Shown here: positions 22,492-29,663 of the stretch, one piece after another
Layout of the letters: each line of letters starts with the position of its first letter
Position numbering within the stretch: position 1 is the first letter of the stretch
Source of the DNA: Halorubrum lipolyticum DSM 21995
GTDB taxonomy: Archaea; Halobacteriota; Halobacteria; Halobacteriales; Haloferacaceae
DNA length: 32,546 bases
Reading direction: 5' to 3'
NCBI RefSeq assembly: GCF_000337375.1
Contig: NZ_AOJG01000017.1
Coordinates: 68,224 to 100,769, forward strand
Notes under the pieces: model-generated
What the model saw: the letters and a program-made list of their open reading frames with translations, nothing else
Told to the model about the DNA's origin: nothing
Database searches by the model: none
Position numbers and translations under genes: made by a program

Positions 22492-23721
22492 TTAGCCCTT
22501 CAGCCCGCTCCCGGTCAGGGGGACGACCACGTCGTCGTCGGGCGAGAGGACGCCGCGCTCGCGGAGTTCCCGGAGCGCCGCCGGCGCCACGGCGCAGGTC
22601 GGCTCGGTGTAAAACCCCGCGGCGTGGAGCCGGTCAAGCTCCCGCTCGGCCGCCGCCTGCGTGACCGCGAGGGCGTCGCCGTCGGTGTCGGCGACGGCGG
22701 CGAGGATCTCCCGCTTCCGGACCGGCTCGGCGATCTGGATCCCGTCGGCGGCCGCGTTGACGCGCCCCTCGGGATCGGCCGCGTCCGCGCCGTGGAGCTC
22801 GCGGACGATCGGCGCGACCCCGGCCGCCTGCGCGCCGAACAGCCGCGGGACCTCGTCGATCCAGCCCGCGCGCTCTAGGTGGCGAAACCCCCGATACGCG
22901 CCGAGGAACAGGGTGCCGTGCCCGAGCGGGGTCACGACCGCGTCGGGGGCCTCCCAGCCGCGCTGGAACGCGATCTCGTAGGCGACCGTGGCGGTCCCCT
23001 CGAAGAACGCGGGGTTCCACGCGTGGCTGGCGTACCACGCGGAACCCTCGGAGTCCCCGGAATCGCCTTCGCGTCCGCGCTCGCCCTCGCCGCCCTCGCC
23101 CAGCGCGGCCACGCACGCCTCCGTCACGTTCGCCCGGCTCCCCTCGATCCGGACCGGCTCGGCGCCGGCCCGGCGGATCGCGCGTAGCTTCGACTCCTTG
23201 ACGTCGGCCGGGACGTACACCGCGGCGTCGATCCCGGCGCGCGCCGCGTACGTCGCGATCGCGGCGCCGGCGTTGCCGGAGGAGTCCTCGACGACGCGCT
23301 CGACGCCCAGTTCGCGGGCCCGGGTGAGCGTCGTCGTCGCGCCGCGGTCCTTGAACGAGCCGGTGGGAAAGACGTACTCCAGTTTGAACGCGGCGTTCCA
23401 GTCGCCGGCGCCGGGCGGTTCGCCGCTGTTCGCTCGGCCGTCCGCGTCGACGAGCGGCGTCATCCCCTCACCGAGCGTCACCCGATCGGCGGGGTCGTCG
23501 CCGACGGCGAGGAAGGCATCGAACGCCCACAGGCCGTCTCGGGCGTCTATCGAGTCCCGATCCCGGCTCTCCGGAATCGGCGGGTCGGCGAACTCCAGCG
23601 GGGCGCCGCACTCGCATCGCCACCGGTCCCGCACGGTCGCGCCGCACTCGGGACAGGCGAGGTCCCGGATCGAGCCTCGGTCGTCGGACCGGTCTCGGTC
23701 CGGGTCGCGGTCGCCGGGCAT
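22492..23721 (-). CDS. thrC: Threonine synthase
   Basis: This 409-residue fold type II pyridoxal-phosphate enzyme converts O-phosphohomoserine to threonine. An N-terminal zinc-ribbon-like segment CPECGATVRDRWRCECGAPL is followed by the substrate loop LGEGMTPLV, the cofactor lysine motif PTGSFKDRG, DSSGNAGAAIATYAARAG, PADVKESKL, and the C-terminal phosphate-binding end LTGSGLKG. A Glu/Gly-rich acidic loop (about residues 220-240) is a halophilic insertion. Its ATG overlaps the stop of the upstream deacylase-like gene (ATGA at 23718-23721 on the minus strand), showing translational coupling. Cysteate synthase is a close homologue, but the organism type favours threonine synthase. Confidence 0.9.
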   Translation of the reverse strand: MPGDRDPDRDRSDDRGSIRDLACPECGATVRDRWRCECGAPLEFADPPIPESRDRDSIDARDGLWAFDAFLAVGDDPADRVTLGEGMTPLVDADGRANSGEPPGAGDWNAAFKLEYVFPTGSFKDRGATTTLTRARELGVERVVEDSSGNAGAAIATYAARAGIDAAVYVPADVKESKLRAIRRAGAEPVRIEGSRANVTEACVAALGEGGEGERGREGDSGDSEGSAWYASHAWNPAFFEGTATVAYEIAFQRGWEAPDAVVTPLGHGTLFLGAYRGFRHLERAGWIDEVPRLFGAQAAGVAPIVRELHGADAADPEGRVNAAADGIQIAEPVRKREILAAVADTDGDALAVTQAAAERELDRLHAAGFYTEPTCAVAPAALRELRERGVLSPDDDVVVPLTGSGLKG

Positions 23722-24677
23722 CAGTACTCGTCGACGTTGGTACCGACCGAACAGACGTACTCGCCCGCCGCGACCTGCGGGAGCCGTCGGGTGCGCCAGA
23801 AGACGCCGTCGTCGTCGGCGGTCACTCGCCCTTTCAGCTCGCCGAACACGTCGGTCACCTTGTAGAGCACGTCGCCGGTCGAGACGCGCTCGCCGAGCTC
23901 GCGCTCGAACCGGACCAGCCCGCCCGCGGGCGACCCGTACTGGTCGAAGCCGCGCGCCCTGACCTGCCGTTCGAGCGCCACGTCGCCGTCGAGGAAGCCG
24001 TAGTGGCGGAGCACGTTGAAGACGCCCTCGACGCCGTATCGGATCGACTCCTCGTCCCAGCCGACGACGCCGCCGAGCTCGGGGTCGACGGTCGGGATGC
24101 CGTGTTCCGGACCGGCGCGTGCGAGCTGTCCGTCGGGCCCCTTGATGTCGAGGACGTGGCCGCAGCCGAAGACCTTCGCCAGCTCGAGGCAGTCGCCGTG
24201 GAGATGGTGGCGAACCCCGCAGCGGACCCGCGTCTCGTTTATCATCCGGCTGGTCGATCCCTGATGGAGGTCTAAGATGAGGTCCGCCCGCTTCGCGGCC
24301 TGGAACGTCGCGTGGGCGATGCGCTCGCTCGTCGTCCCGTCCTCGTCGCCGGGGTACCCGCGGTTCATCTTCCGGTCGTCGATCGGGTTCCGGTGCTCGG
24401 CGACCTGAAACGCGAAGTAGTTGACGACGCCGACGACGAGGACGCTTCCCGACAGCTCCGCCGGGTCGAGCCGGGGGACGACGCGGTTGACAACGCCGAG
24501 CCCGTTGAGCTCGTCGCCATCGCTGACCGCCTGCAGGTACAGCGTTTCGCCGTCCTCGGCGCCGTTGATAACGGCCACCGGCAGTCGGACGGGACTCCCG
24601 TCCCGCGTCTCGCCGACCTCGAGACGGCCCGTGTCCGTCTCCCCCGGCGAGGCGCGAGCCGTTCCAAGCGTGATCAT
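23721..24677 (-). CDS. Succinylglutamate desuccinylase/aspartoacylase-family protein with altered zinc site
   Basis: The 318-residue protein belongs to the M14-related deacylases (COG3608-type), which remove acyl groups from amino acids. It shows VVNRVVPRLDPAELSGSVLVVGVVNYFAF, NPIDDRKMNRGYPG, the LDLHQGS motif with a metal-type His, and a C-terminal barrel-sandwich-like domain (about 240-318). The usual first zinc motif HGDE reads D53-G-D-E56 here, so the His ligand is replaced by Asp. Activity is thus uncertain, though Asp can ligate zinc. It is the first gene of a coupled pair with threonine synthase. ATG 24677 starts just inside the divergent region shared with the CHAT gene. Confidence 0.82.
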   Translation of the reverse strand: MITLGTARASPGETDTGRLEVGETRDGSPVRLPVAVINGAEDGETLYLQAVSDGDELNGLGVVNRVVPRLDPAELSGSVLVVGVVNYFAFQVAEHRNPIDDRKMNRGYPGDEDGTTSERIAHATFQAAKRADLILDLHQGSTSRMINETRVRCGVRHHLHGDCLELAKVFGCGHVLDIKGPDGQLARAGPEHGIPTVDPELGGVVGWDEESIRYGVEGVFNVLRHYGFLDGDVALERQVRARGFDQYGSPAGGLVRFERELGERVSTGDVLYKVTDVFGELKGRVTADDDGVFWRTRRLPQVAAGEYVCSVGTNVDEY

Positions 24678-24848
24678 TACGCGAACGTGGGCCGGGCGCC
24701 CCTTTATCCGTTCGGTCCGCGGCGATCCCCCGACACAAGCTTTATCGCCGGGTCGCCCCAGAAGTCGGTAACGACGACCGCGTCGAATTCCGCCGCGTCG
24801 GACCCCGCCGCGGCGGTCGCGCTACCGACCGAACGCGGTCACCCCCAC

Positions 24849-26999
24849 ATGAGCATCGACATCGACCCGCTGTCCGACGCGGCCGGGATCACCGTCACGG
24901 ACCACATCGAGAACACGCAGTTCGAGGTGTACACCGACCGGCCGGTGGAGCCGACAGCGAGCCCCGAGGGCGCCCACTACTTCCCGGTCGACGCGAGCGT
25001 GACCGTCGAGACCGGCGTCATCGAGATCCCCCGCGTCGCGGTGGTCGAGACGCGCTCCGGCGACGGGACGCTGCTCACCCGCGGCGACTCCTACGCGATG
25101 CCGGCCGGGACGTACCACGTCGGGATCGACCCCGCGCCGACGAAGCTGTACCTCGCGTTCGCGGCGCCCTTTTCGGTGTCGACGACGGAGCGAACGACCC
25201 GGATCGACCTCGACGCCCCCGCCGAGGTCACGCTCGGGTTCCGGTCGCTCCACCAGGTGCCGGCGGGGACGATCGAGACCCCCACCGACCCCGAGTCGCT
25301 GATGGACGCCGTCTCGCTGCTCGGCTCCGCGCTCCAGACGACGAGCCCGGAGCGGTCGTTCCCCACCCTCCGCGGGCATCCGCCCCTGATCGAGCCCGGC
25401 GAGGAGTTCCGCGTCCCCGACCGGGTCGAACCGCTCGACTCCGGGGTTCGAATCGTCGTCCCGCCGGAGTACCGCTACCTCTACCCGGTGGTCTCGCTGG
25501 CGTACTACTTCGCCGCCGACGTGGTCCCGGGTGACACCCCCCGGATCGAGGGCGCCGGCTGGACGCACGCCTTGGAACCCGACTTCGAGCGTCGGACCGC
25601 CGAGGTGCTCCGGCAGGCGTTCCACTTCGACTGCCTCGCGCGCACGGAGGGGTTCTACCCGGTCGACCTCCACGAGCGCGAGACCACCGATCTCGACCTC
25701 GACTGGGGTCGCCTGTACGACCTCCCGCTCGCGGAGCGGCTCGGCGAGTACCTCGACGTGCCCTTCGAGCGCGTCGAGCCGGAGCTCCCCCAGTGGACGC
25801 TGACGACCGACGTGCGCCCCGACCCCGAGAACGTGGAGATGCTCCCGTTCGTGGCCGGCGAGCTGTCGATCGTCCGGTCTCCCGAGACGGTGACTCCCGC
25901 GACGGCCGGCGAGGGCGGCGGGCTCGGGTTCTTCCGCGGGCCGGGGACCGGAACCGGCCGCGCGCCGACTGACGCGGCGCCCCTCGGACCGGACGAGTTC
26001 GTGCGGGGCGCCGCGGAGGCCGAACCCATCCGCGGCGTCGAAACCGAACCCACCCGCGGCGTCGGCGCCTCCTCGGAGCGCGGCGCGGTGGCGGCCGACA
26101 CCGACTTCGTGCGGCCCGAGCCCGTCGACACGGTCGAGCACGCGTGGATCGGCGCCGGCGTCCCGCTCGACGCCAACAAGGCCACCCTCGACGCCTACCA
26201 CCGCCGGCTGGAGGCCGGCGCGGTCGAGCAGTCGCGGATCTCCGTGCTCGTCGTCTGCAACGACGAGCAGATGCGCGAGGAGGGCGAGGTCGCCGACTTG
26301 TACGGTCTCCGCGACATGGTCCAGTTCGACATCGAGGTGCGCCACGACCTCACCCGCGAGGAGATGCGCGAGACCCTCCAGTCCGACGTCGACTTCCTGC
26401 ACTACATCGGCCACGTCGACGACCGCGGGATGCAGTGCACCGACGAGTACCTCGACCTCACGGCCGCCGACCTCGACGTCGGCGTCAGCGCCTTCCTGCT
26501 CAACGCCTGTCAGTCGTACCAGCAGGGCGAGGCCCTCGTCCACCGCGGCTCGCGCGGCGGCATCGTCACCCTCTCCGACGTGGCGAACTCGCCGGCGACC
26601 CAGCTCGGCCGCATCATCGCCCGCCTGATGAACAGCGGCTTCAACCTCCGCACCGCGCTCCACGTCGCCAAGCGGGAGCTGATCACCGGCCACCAGTACA
26701 TCGTCGTCGGCGACGGGGGGACGACGATCTGTCAGAGTCGGAGTGGTGCGGCTGTTGTCGTTAATATAAAAAATGACGACGCACCTTGGTCGCTATCTGT
26801 CAAAGTATATCCAAATGGACCATATGGCTCTGGTTCGCTAGCTACTCCAAATATCCGTTCTAACTTCATCAATTATTATGTTCCTGGGAGTATGGAACTA
26901 ACTGAGGTAAAGGATACGCAGCTGGAACAGTTCCTCAATTTGGAAGTACTACCGGTATTTGTTGAAGAAGGCTTAATTTGGAGCGATGGATTCGATTAA
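24849..26999 (+). CDS. CHAT-domain (caspase-like) protein with A/T-rich C-terminal segment
   Basis: The 716-residue protein has an N-terminal beta-rich region (about 1-200), a middle region, a Gly/Thr/Glu low-complexity linker (about 355-410), and a CHAT peptidase domain (about 440-630). The dyad candidates are His in LHYIGHVDDRG (H518, H522) and Cys in LLNACQSYQQGE (C554). GSRGGIVTLSDVANSPA and the helix LGRIIARLMNSGFN follow, as in CHAT proteins. From about residue 634 the DNA falls to roughly 40% G+C with codons such as ATA, AAA and TTA, and the protein is less acidic. ATG 24849 is the first Met; the only TATA-like element (GCTTTATCG, about 24738-24746) implies a leader of about 80 nt. The stop codon abuts that of the micropeptide gene on the other strand. 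Confidence 0.82.
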   Translation: MSIDIDPLSDAAGITVTDHIENTQFEVYTDRPVEPTASPEGAHYFPVDASVTVETGVIEIPRVAVVETRSGDGTLLTRGDSYAMPAGTYHVGIDPAPTKLYLAFAAPFSVSTTERTTRIDLDAPAEVTLGFRSLHQVPAGTIETPTDPESLMDAVSLLGSALQTTSPERSFPTLRGHPPLIEPGEEFRVPDRVEPLDSGVRIVVPPEYRYLYPVVSLAYYFAADVVPGDTPRIEGAGWTHALEPDFERRTAEVLRQAFHFDCLARTEGFYPVDLHERETTDLDLDWGRLYDLPLAERLGEYLDVPFERVEPELPQWTLTTDVRPDPENVEMLPFVAGELSIVRSPETVTPATAGEGGGLGFFRGPGTGTGRAPTDAAPLGPDEFVRGAAEAEPIRGVETEPTRGVGASSERGAVAADTDFVRPEPVDTVEHAWIGAGVPLDANKATLDAYHRRLEAGAVEQSRISVLVVCNDEQMREEGEVADLYGLRDMVQFDIEVRHDLTREEMRETLQSDVDFLHYIGHVDDRGMQCTDEYLDLTAADLDVGVSAFLLNACQSYQQGEALVHRGSRGGIVTLSDVANSPATQLGRIIARLMNSGFNLRTALHVAKRELITGHQYIVVGDGGTTICQSRSGAAVVVNIKNDDAPWSLSVKVYPNGPYGSGSLATPNIRSNFINYYVPGSMELTEVKDTQLEQFLNLEVLPVFVEEGLIWSDGFD

Positions 27000-27000
27000 T
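26748..27000. other. Low-G+C segment at 3' end of CHAT gene
   Basis: By my hand count, 95 of 240 bases from 26761 to 27000 are G or C (about 40%), against about two-thirds or more elsewhere. The change is abrupt, near GGTGCGGCTG (26744-26753), and falls within the reading frame. Low G+C resumes beyond the micropeptide gene, at about 27132-27240. This suggests a replaced or separately acquired gene end; I see no flanking repeats or recombinase. Confidence 0.8.
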
Positions 27001-27131
27001 TACGGGCCAGGGGTAGTTGCCACTGCGTTCGCCGCCGCGGGCGCCGCCTGCGTCAGCAGGAGGAGCGCGGTGAACAGGACGCCGGCCATCTTCGGGTGCT
27101 CTGCCACGTAGTCTGCAACACTTTCGTGCAT
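27000..27131 (-). CDS. 43-residue hydrophobic micropeptide, convergent with CHAT gene
   Basis: The product starts MHESVADYVAEHPKMAG, followed by a hydrophobic run VLFTALLLLTQAAPAAA (about 18-34) and the tail NAVATTPGP. It reads like a signal peptide or membrane peptide: an AxA-type site (A34-N35-A36) would leave a seven-residue tail. I recall a family of such short haloarchaeal peptides (possibly DUF7503, uncertain). Support for a real gene: it is the only G+C-rich stretch in an A/T-rich neighbourhood, its codons are haloarchaeal, and a TATA-like TTAATATCAC lies about 20-29 bp before ATG 27131. The stop codon (27000-27002) abuts the CHAT stop (26997-26999). Confidence 0.68.
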   Translation of the reverse strand: MHESVADYVAEHPKMAGVLFTALLLLTQAAPAAANAVATTPGP

Positions 27132-27140
27132 ATTACACAG

Positions 27141-27174
27141 AATATCGCGTGATATTAACATCAAAACCGTTTTG
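27141..27174 (-). promoter_or_regulatory. Promoter and inverted repeats before the micropeptide gene
   Basis: AATATCGCGTGATATT (27141-27156) is an inverted repeat with 6-bp arms. It overlaps the putative TATA box TTAATATCAC (minus strand), 10-25 bp before the ATG. CAAAACCGTTTTG (27162-27174) is a second inverted repeat with 5-bp arms. Further upstream lie TATTTAAATA (27193-27202) and CTATTC/GAATAG arms (27181-27186, 27207-27212). The arrangement suggests a tightly controlled promoter. Confidence 0.5.
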
Positions 27175-27341
27175 CGGTAACTATTCTCAGATATTTAAAT
27201 ACTTATGAATAGTGAATTAATAGCTACAGTCGAGATGCGTGCCAGTCCGTTCGCTCTGTCGCCACCTATGACCGCCGTCGTGAAGCCGGTTTCGAGGGGT
27301 CGGCCTCCCGTTTTTTCAGCCTCCCCGTCGGAGGGAGAGTC

Positions 27342-27590
27342 ATGACCGACGTTCAGGCAGCGATCCGCGACGCGTTCGAGCACACCGACTACGACCTCGG
27401 CGACGTCGCCGTCAACCGCCGGCAGGTCCGGGTGCCGGTGCTCCAGCAGGGCGCCGACCCCGAGGCGCTCACCGCGGTGATCGAGGAGGCGCTCGGCGCG
27501 GACGCGGTCGTCTCTCCGACCGTCACCACCGAGGCCATCGACGGCGAGGACACCATCGGGACCGTCGTCTCGTTCCGGTACCGACCGTGA
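27342..27590 (+). CDS. Hypothetical 82-residue protein
   Basis: I do not recognise this protein. It has an N-terminal amphipathic helix (VQAAIRDAFEHT), a strand pair VAVNRRQVRVPVLQQ, a helix EALTAVIEEALGA and a final strand GTVVSFRYRP, suggesting a small alpha/beta fold. It has no cysteines, signal peptide or membrane segment. ATG 27342 is supported by a T-rich TATA-like stretch (about 27310-27316) some 26-32 bp upstream and by G+C-rich haloarchaeal codon usage. It stands alone 70 bp before the promoter-start region of the FilR1-like regulator gene. Confidence 0.75.
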   Translation: MTDVQAAIRDAFEHTDYDLGDVAVNRRQVRVPVLQQGADPEALTAVIEEALGADAVVSPTVTTEAIDGEDTIGTVVSFRYRP

Positions 27591-27647
27591 GCGGGTCGCA
27601 GAGCCGATCGGTGCCGTCTACCGCCCCCTCGAAGCGTAACGCGGTAC

Positions 27648-27654
27648 GGTTAAC
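27648..27654 (+). promoter_or_regulatory. TATA-like box of FilR1-like regulator gene
   Basis: GGTTAAC (27648-27654) lies 31-37 bp before ATG 27685 and argues for that start over the in-frame GTG at 27661. Confidence 0.4.
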
Positions 27655-27684
27655 AGTGCGGTGGTTGAACACACGGGTCGTACG

Positions 27685-28482
27685 ATGACGGCCGACGACG
27701 GACACGACGGCGCGCAGTACCTCGCCGGATCGCCCGTCCGGGTCGCGATGCTCCGGGCGCTTCGCGAGGAGCCGCGCCGGCCGGCGGACCTCACGGCCGC
27801 GGTCGACGCGACCCGCACGACGGTCCAGCGCATCCTCTCCGGGTTCCGCGAGCGCGACTGGGTCGTCAAACGGGACGCGGCCTACCACGTGACGCCGACC
27901 GGGGCCCGGATCCACGACGCGTACGAGACGCTGCTCGACGAGGTCGAGGTCGCCGACCGATACGGGCAGTTCGCCGCCGACCTCGAACGCGTCGGCGCCG
28001 ACTTCCCTCCCTCGGCGATCGGCACCGGAGAGCTGACCATCGCGGCCGACCGGAACCCGCTCGCCGCCGTCGACCGACTCACCGAGCTGCTGCGCGAGGG
28101 GTGCGGCTCGGAGATCCGCGCGGTCTCGCCCATCGTCATCCAGCAGTTCAACGACGCCGCCGCGGAGGCGATCGACGCGGGCGCCGAGGTCGAACTCGTC
28201 ATCGATCGGGACGTGGTCGCGGAGTCGATCGCGGAGTTCGGCGCGGCGACCGACCGGGCGCTCCACGACGACGGTGCGACGGTGTACGTCTGCTCCGAGC
28301 CGGTCGAATACGGGATCTTCCGGCACGACGACGTCGCGTGCGTGACGGCCTACGACCGCAGAAACAACCCTCGTTGCGTGCTCGAATCGACGGACTCGGA
28401 TGTGATCGAGTGGGTCGACGACCGGTTCGAGTCGTTCGTCGACGAGGCCCAGCTCCTCTCCGCCGTCGTCGAGAACGCGTGA
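27685..28482 (+). CDS. FilR1-like winged-helix transcriptional regulator (DUF1724)
   Basis: This 265-residue regulator has an N-terminal winged helix: GSPVRVAMLRALREEPRRPADL, then TAAVDATRTTVQRILSGFRERDWVVKR, then the wing VTPTGARI. A C-terminal ligand-binding-like domain of the FilR1/DUF1724 type (COG4742) follows, with TIAADRNPLAAVDRL, IRAVSPIVIQQFNDAAAEAIDAGAEVELVID, and VYVCSEPVEYGIFRHDDVACVTAYD. The latter part resembles the phospholipase D-like middle domain seen in TrmB-like regulators. Its ligand and targets are unknown. ATG 27685 is used, placed by the nearby TATA-like box. It is convergent with the small acidic protein gene, 5 bp apart. Confidence 0.87.
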   Translation: MTADDGHDGAQYLAGSPVRVAMLRALREEPRRPADLTAAVDATRTTVQRILSGFRERDWVVKRDAAYHVTPTGARIHDAYETLLDEVEVADRYGQFAADLERVGADFPPSAIGTGELTIAADRNPLAAVDRLTELLREGCGSEIRAVSPIVIQQFNDAAAEAIDAGAEVELVIDRDVVAESIAEFGAATDRALHDDGATVYVCSEPVEYGIFRHDDVACVTAYDRRNNPRCVLESTDSDVIEWVDDRFESFVDEAQLLSAVVENA

Positions 28483-28487
28483 GTCGG

Positions 28488-28613
28488 CTACCGTTCCGCC
28501 CGTCCGTCGTCTGCCGCGTCCCCGGCGTCGTCGCTGTCGTCCTCCGGTTCGAAGTTGACGGGCACGACCGTCGGGTGATCGATGGCGACGGACGACTGGC
28601 TGTGTGCGCTCAT
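28488..28613 (-). CDS. Putative 41-residue acidic protein
   Basis: The short product begins MSAHSQSSVAIDHPTVVPV and ends in an Asp/Glu/Ala-rich tail. It has no cysteine or hydrophobic segment, and I do not recognise it. An inverted repeat, CTACGTACCCGTAG (28618-28631), lies just upstream of the ATG, and a T/A-rich TAATTTTTT (minus strand, about 28645-28653) lies some 32-40 bp upstream as a possible TATA region. Composition and third-position G+C are those of real haloarchaeal genes, but the short length keeps confidence moderate. It follows pyrophosphatase on the same strand. Confidence 0.5.
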   Translation of the reverse strand: MSAHSQSSVAIDHPTVVPVNFEPEDDSDDAGDAADDGRAER

Positions 28614-28644
28614 TGCTCTACGTACCCGTAGGCGACCCGGTCTC

Positions 28645-28693
28645 AAAAAATTACCCATGGGCATAACGCATCCGCAACGCGGATCGGTATGCC
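28645..28693 (-). terminator. Hairpin plus T-run after the pyrophosphatase gene
   Basis: On the minus strand an imperfect 15-bp hairpin (28660-28693, loop GTT, one mismatch and one bulged base) is followed about nine bases later by six T residues (28645-28650), 52 bp after the pyrophosphatase stop. The inner ATCCGC/GCGGAT stem is perfect. The same A/T run could be the promoter of the small gene at 28488-28613. Confidence 0.5.
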
Positions 28694-28744
28694 TGAAAGT
28701 TATGAAAACGGTCTTGTCGGCACCGCCTCCGGTTCCGGTTCGGC

Positions 28745-29278
28745 CTACTGGAACTCTTCGTCGTACAGGTCCTGCGCGTGTTCGATCGCGTCTTTCGCGG
28801 CCTGCTTGTCCTCCCACCCGAGGGTCTCGACCTCCTTGCCCGCTTCGAGGTTCTTGTACGTCGAGAAGAACTCGTCAATCTCGTCGCGGATCTGCTGGGG
28901 GATGTCCTCGAGGTCGTCGATGTGGTCGAAGCGCGGGTCCTCGGTCGGCACCGCGATCACCTTGTCGTCCTGCTCGCCGTCGTCGTCCATCTTCATCAGC
29001 GCGACGGGACGGGCCTCGACGACGCAGCCGGGGAACGTCTGGTCCTCGACGAGCACCATCACGTCGAAGGGGTCCTCGTCGTCGTAGTACGACTGCGGGA
29101 TGAAGCCGTAGTCGTACGGGTAGTGGACGTTCGAGTGCAGCACGCGGTCGAGGACGACGCCGGGGATGTCCTTGTCGTACTCGTACTTGTTCCGCTCGCC
29201 TTTGAGACACTCCACGACGGCGTAGATCTCGTCCGGCGCGTTCGGTCCCGTCTCGAGATCTTCCCAGAGGTTGACCAT
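28745..29278 (-). CDS. ppa: Inorganic pyrophosphatase (family I)
   Basis: This 177-residue soluble enzyme hydrolyses pyrophosphate to phosphate and pulls biosynthetic reactions forward. The signatures are ECLKGERNKYEYDKD, RVLHSNVHYPYDYGFIPQSY, and the Mg-binding DDEDPFDVMVLVEDQTFPGCVVEARPV, with its DxxxxD arrangement. IAVPTEDPRFDHIDDLEDIP follows. Length matches archaeal and bacterial family I enzymes. ATG 29278 begins MVNLWEDLETGPNAPDEIYAVVE, the conserved start. It is monocistronic; a hairpin with a T-run follows. No strong TATA box is visible in the first 40 bp upstream. Confidence 0.96.
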   Translation of the reverse strand: MVNLWEDLETGPNAPDEIYAVVECLKGERNKYEYDKDIPGVVLDRVLHSNVHYPYDYGFIPQSYYDDEDPFDVMVLVEDQTFPGCVVEARPVALMKMDDDGEQDDKVIAVPTEDPRFDHIDDLEDIPQQIRDEIDEFFSTYKNLEAGKEVETLGWEDKQAAKDAIEHAQDLYDEEFQ

Positions 29279-29339
29279 GTGGGGTGTACTCCGTCCATCG
29301 CTCGCAAAGTCCTTTCGGGTTCTCGTCGCGGCGGTCGCC

Positions 29340-29393
29340 CGGCCGCTACCGACCGCCCGGCCGCTACCGACCGCCCGGCCGCTACCGACCGCC
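29340..29393 (+). repeat. Three tandem 18-bp repeats
   Basis: Three identical 18-bp units (29340-29357, 29358-29375, 29376-29393), each CGGCCGCTACCGACCGCC, lie in the 385-bp divergent gap between pyrophosphatase and the PadR regulator gene (29279-29663). A partial, diverged fourth unit precedes them. The unit is a multiple of three, but I see no credible gene here. Apart from these repeats and the promoter elements near 29600-29640, I see nothing else in the gap. Confidence 0.85.
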
Positions 29394-29601
29394 CAGCCAC
29401 CCCCCGAACGACGTTGATTCCGGCGAGAAGCGCCGAGATCTCGGGTGGCACATCTGGCCCGAACGGCCCGATTCGATCGACGATCTGTCGGAGATTCCCG
29501 GCCGAACTCGGAGATCGCTCGATATCGAGGTTCGACCGGATCGGCGCCCTCGAAGTCGCTCTCCCGAGTAGCGGTGTGATTCGCCGGATTAACTCCTGAT
29601 G

Positions 29602-29640
29602 AAGTATTTAAACGTTCGTGAACCTTGAGAAAGGTTATAA
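29602..29640 (+). promoter_or_regulatory. PadR-gene promoter with palindromic operators
   Basis: TTATAAG (29635-29641) lies 23-29 bp before ATG 29664. The perfect inverted repeat AACCTTGAGAAAGGTT (29621-29636, 6-bp arms) overlaps the base of this TATA box, where the BRE would be. A second motif, GTTCGTGAAC (29613-29622), overlaps it on the left, and an alternative TATA, GTATTTAAAC (29604-29613), lies further upstream. Autoregulation by PadR is likely (inference). Confidence 0.6.
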
Positions 29641-29663
29641 GTTCGGGTTCCCTTCACCCAACT

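Noticed and set aside
22492..24738. A 748-codon minus-strand frame extending threonine synthase upstream
   Set aside because: Only the last 409 residues resemble threonine synthase; the rest overlaps the deacylase gene out of frame. The ATGA overlap at 23718-23721 marks the real start.
26748..27240. Insertion sequence in the A/T-rich region
   Set aside because: No transposase frame, terminal inverted repeats or target duplication could be found; the low-G+C sequence is in frame with the CHAT gene.
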